Made by a program: the position numbers and the translations under genes | Notes under the pieces: model-generated | Database searches by the model: none | What the model saw: the letters and a program-made list of their open reading frames with translations, nothing else | Told to the model about the DNA's origin: nothing | Shown: piece after piece, positions 63,599 through 64,000 of the stretch | Layout of the letters: each line of letters starts with the position of its first letter | How positions within the stretch are numbered: position 1 is the stretch's first letter | Assembly (NCBI GenBank): GCA_017569305.1 | Contig: CP069418.1 | Location: 3,348,001 to 3,412,000 of the forward strand | Direction of reading: 5' to 3' | DNA from: Clostridiales bacterium FE2011 | Lineage (GTDB): Bacteria > Bacillota > Clostridia > Christensenellales > Aristaeellaceae | Length of the DNA: 64,000 nt

Positions 63599-63700
63599 TG
63601 GTTTAAACCTATATTTTTGGAGCAAAAGTATGTTAAAAGCAGCATGTATTTTGTGTGGATGGGGAATACGGAAAGAATACGAAGGAAAGCCGAAAACAAG

Positions 63701-63729
63701 TTGATAAAGAAAAATGAAAAGAGTAAAAT
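63701..63729 (+). promoter_or_regulatory. Promoter of nfnA
   Basis: TTGATA (63701-63706), 17-base spacer, TAAAAT (63724-63729), 32 bases before the start codon. Confidence 0.65.
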
Positions 63730-63761
63730 AGACTGCATCCATATATATCGGAGGGACAGTC

Positions 63762-64000
63762 ATGTATCCTATTGTCAAAAAGCGCGTTCTGAACGAAACG
63801 GTAACCCTGATGGAGATCGAAGCTCCCCTGGTTGCCCGTAAAGCGATGCCCGGACAATTCATCATCTTCCGTATTGATGAGGAAGGGGAACGGGTCCCGC
63901 TGACCATTGCCGGATATGACCGGGAAAAGGGAACTGTAACGATTATATTCCAGAAAGTCGGCTATACGACTGAAAAGCTGGACAGCCTCAACGAAGGCGA
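63762..64000 (+). CDS. nfnA: NfnA-like FAD/NAD-binding reductase subunit (partial, runs off the window)
   Basis: Only the first 79 residues are present. MYPIVKKRVLNETVTLMEIEAPLVARKAMPGQF and ERVPLTIAGYDREKGTVTIIFQKVG match the FAD-binding N-terminus of the small subunit of NADH-dependent reduced ferredoxin:NADP+ oxidoreductase (also annotated as sulfide dehydrogenase or dihydroorotate dehydrogenase electron-transfer subunit). The large GltD-like subunit would be expected next, outside the window. GGAGGG lies 6 bases before the ATG. Confidence 0.85.
   Translation, partial: MYPIVKKRVLNETVTLMEIEAPLVARKAMPGQFIIFRIDEEGERVPLTIAGYDREKGTVTIIFQKVGYTTEKLDSLNEG

Overview
The window looks like a chromosomal segment of an anaerobic, fermentative Bacillota of the class Clostridia, probably a gut or rumen organism. 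Support comes from strong Shine-Dalgarno sites, sigma-A-type promoters, a canonical CIRCE/HrcA operator before groESL, a VanW-family protein, FtsH next to hpt and tilS, an NfnA-like reductase, and a Na+-pumping oxaloacetate decarboxylase downstream of ATP-type PEP carboxykinase. Strongly expressed genes (pckA, oad genes, groEL, fba, the solute-binding protein) use C-ending codons almost uniformly, which creates many long spurious antisense frames. A placement near Christensenellales (Aristaeella-like rumen bacteria) is only a guess.

Layout. 1-7.2 kb: a SpoIIE-type phosphatase/kinase, a UDP-glucose dehydrogenase fused to an XRE DNA-binding domain, a receiver-GGDEF protein and a MATE transporter. 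7.5-10.1 kb: a GH127 beta-L-arabinofuranosidase and uridine kinase. 11-17 kb: pckA, the oadA-oadG-BCCP-oadB sodium pump operon and pspC. 17-20 kb: ornithine carbamoyltransferase, an XRE/S24 repressor and a LexA-like winged helix, followed by almost 0.9 kb of palindromic repeats. 20.6-24.6 kb: a zinc-ribbon membrane protein and a dnaK2-DUF5685-dnaJ chaperone operon. 25-33.8 kb: M18 aminopeptidase, mutY, groES-groEL, metA and tldD-tldE. 34 kb: tRNA-Trp and a four-helix-bundle protein. 34.7-44.4 kb: a sugar-uptake locus with two AraC regulators, two ABC permeases, a binding protein and three Gfo/Idh/MocA oxidoreductases. 44.5-51.2 kb: an rRNA methyltransferase, a 1725-residue protein with an actin-like ATPase signature and a small membrane protein. 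51.3-54.8 kb: an exopolysaccharide initiation set (sugar transferase, nucleotidyltransferase, galE). 55-64 kb: a repeat-rich membrane protein, tilS, hpt, ftsH, vanW, fba and the start of nfnA.

The most striking content is between the genes. I count 18 copies of a 110-140 bp intergenic element made of exactly four consecutive short hairpins. The stems differ completely from copy to copy while pairing is kept, and the hairpins are joined by conserved linkers (GTGAAATAT in subtype A, ATGATATAT in subtype B). Other families coexist with it: hairpins with a constant CCACTGG apex and variable stems, heptanucleotide tandem repeats (often fused to a terminator-like module), and a candidate structured RNA present twice with covarying stems. 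One four-hairpin element sits inside the groES-groEL operon, one is interrupted by CCACTGG-type repeat DNA, and two overlap the stop codon of the upstream gene. No insertion sequence, CRISPR array, rRNA or phage gene was seen.
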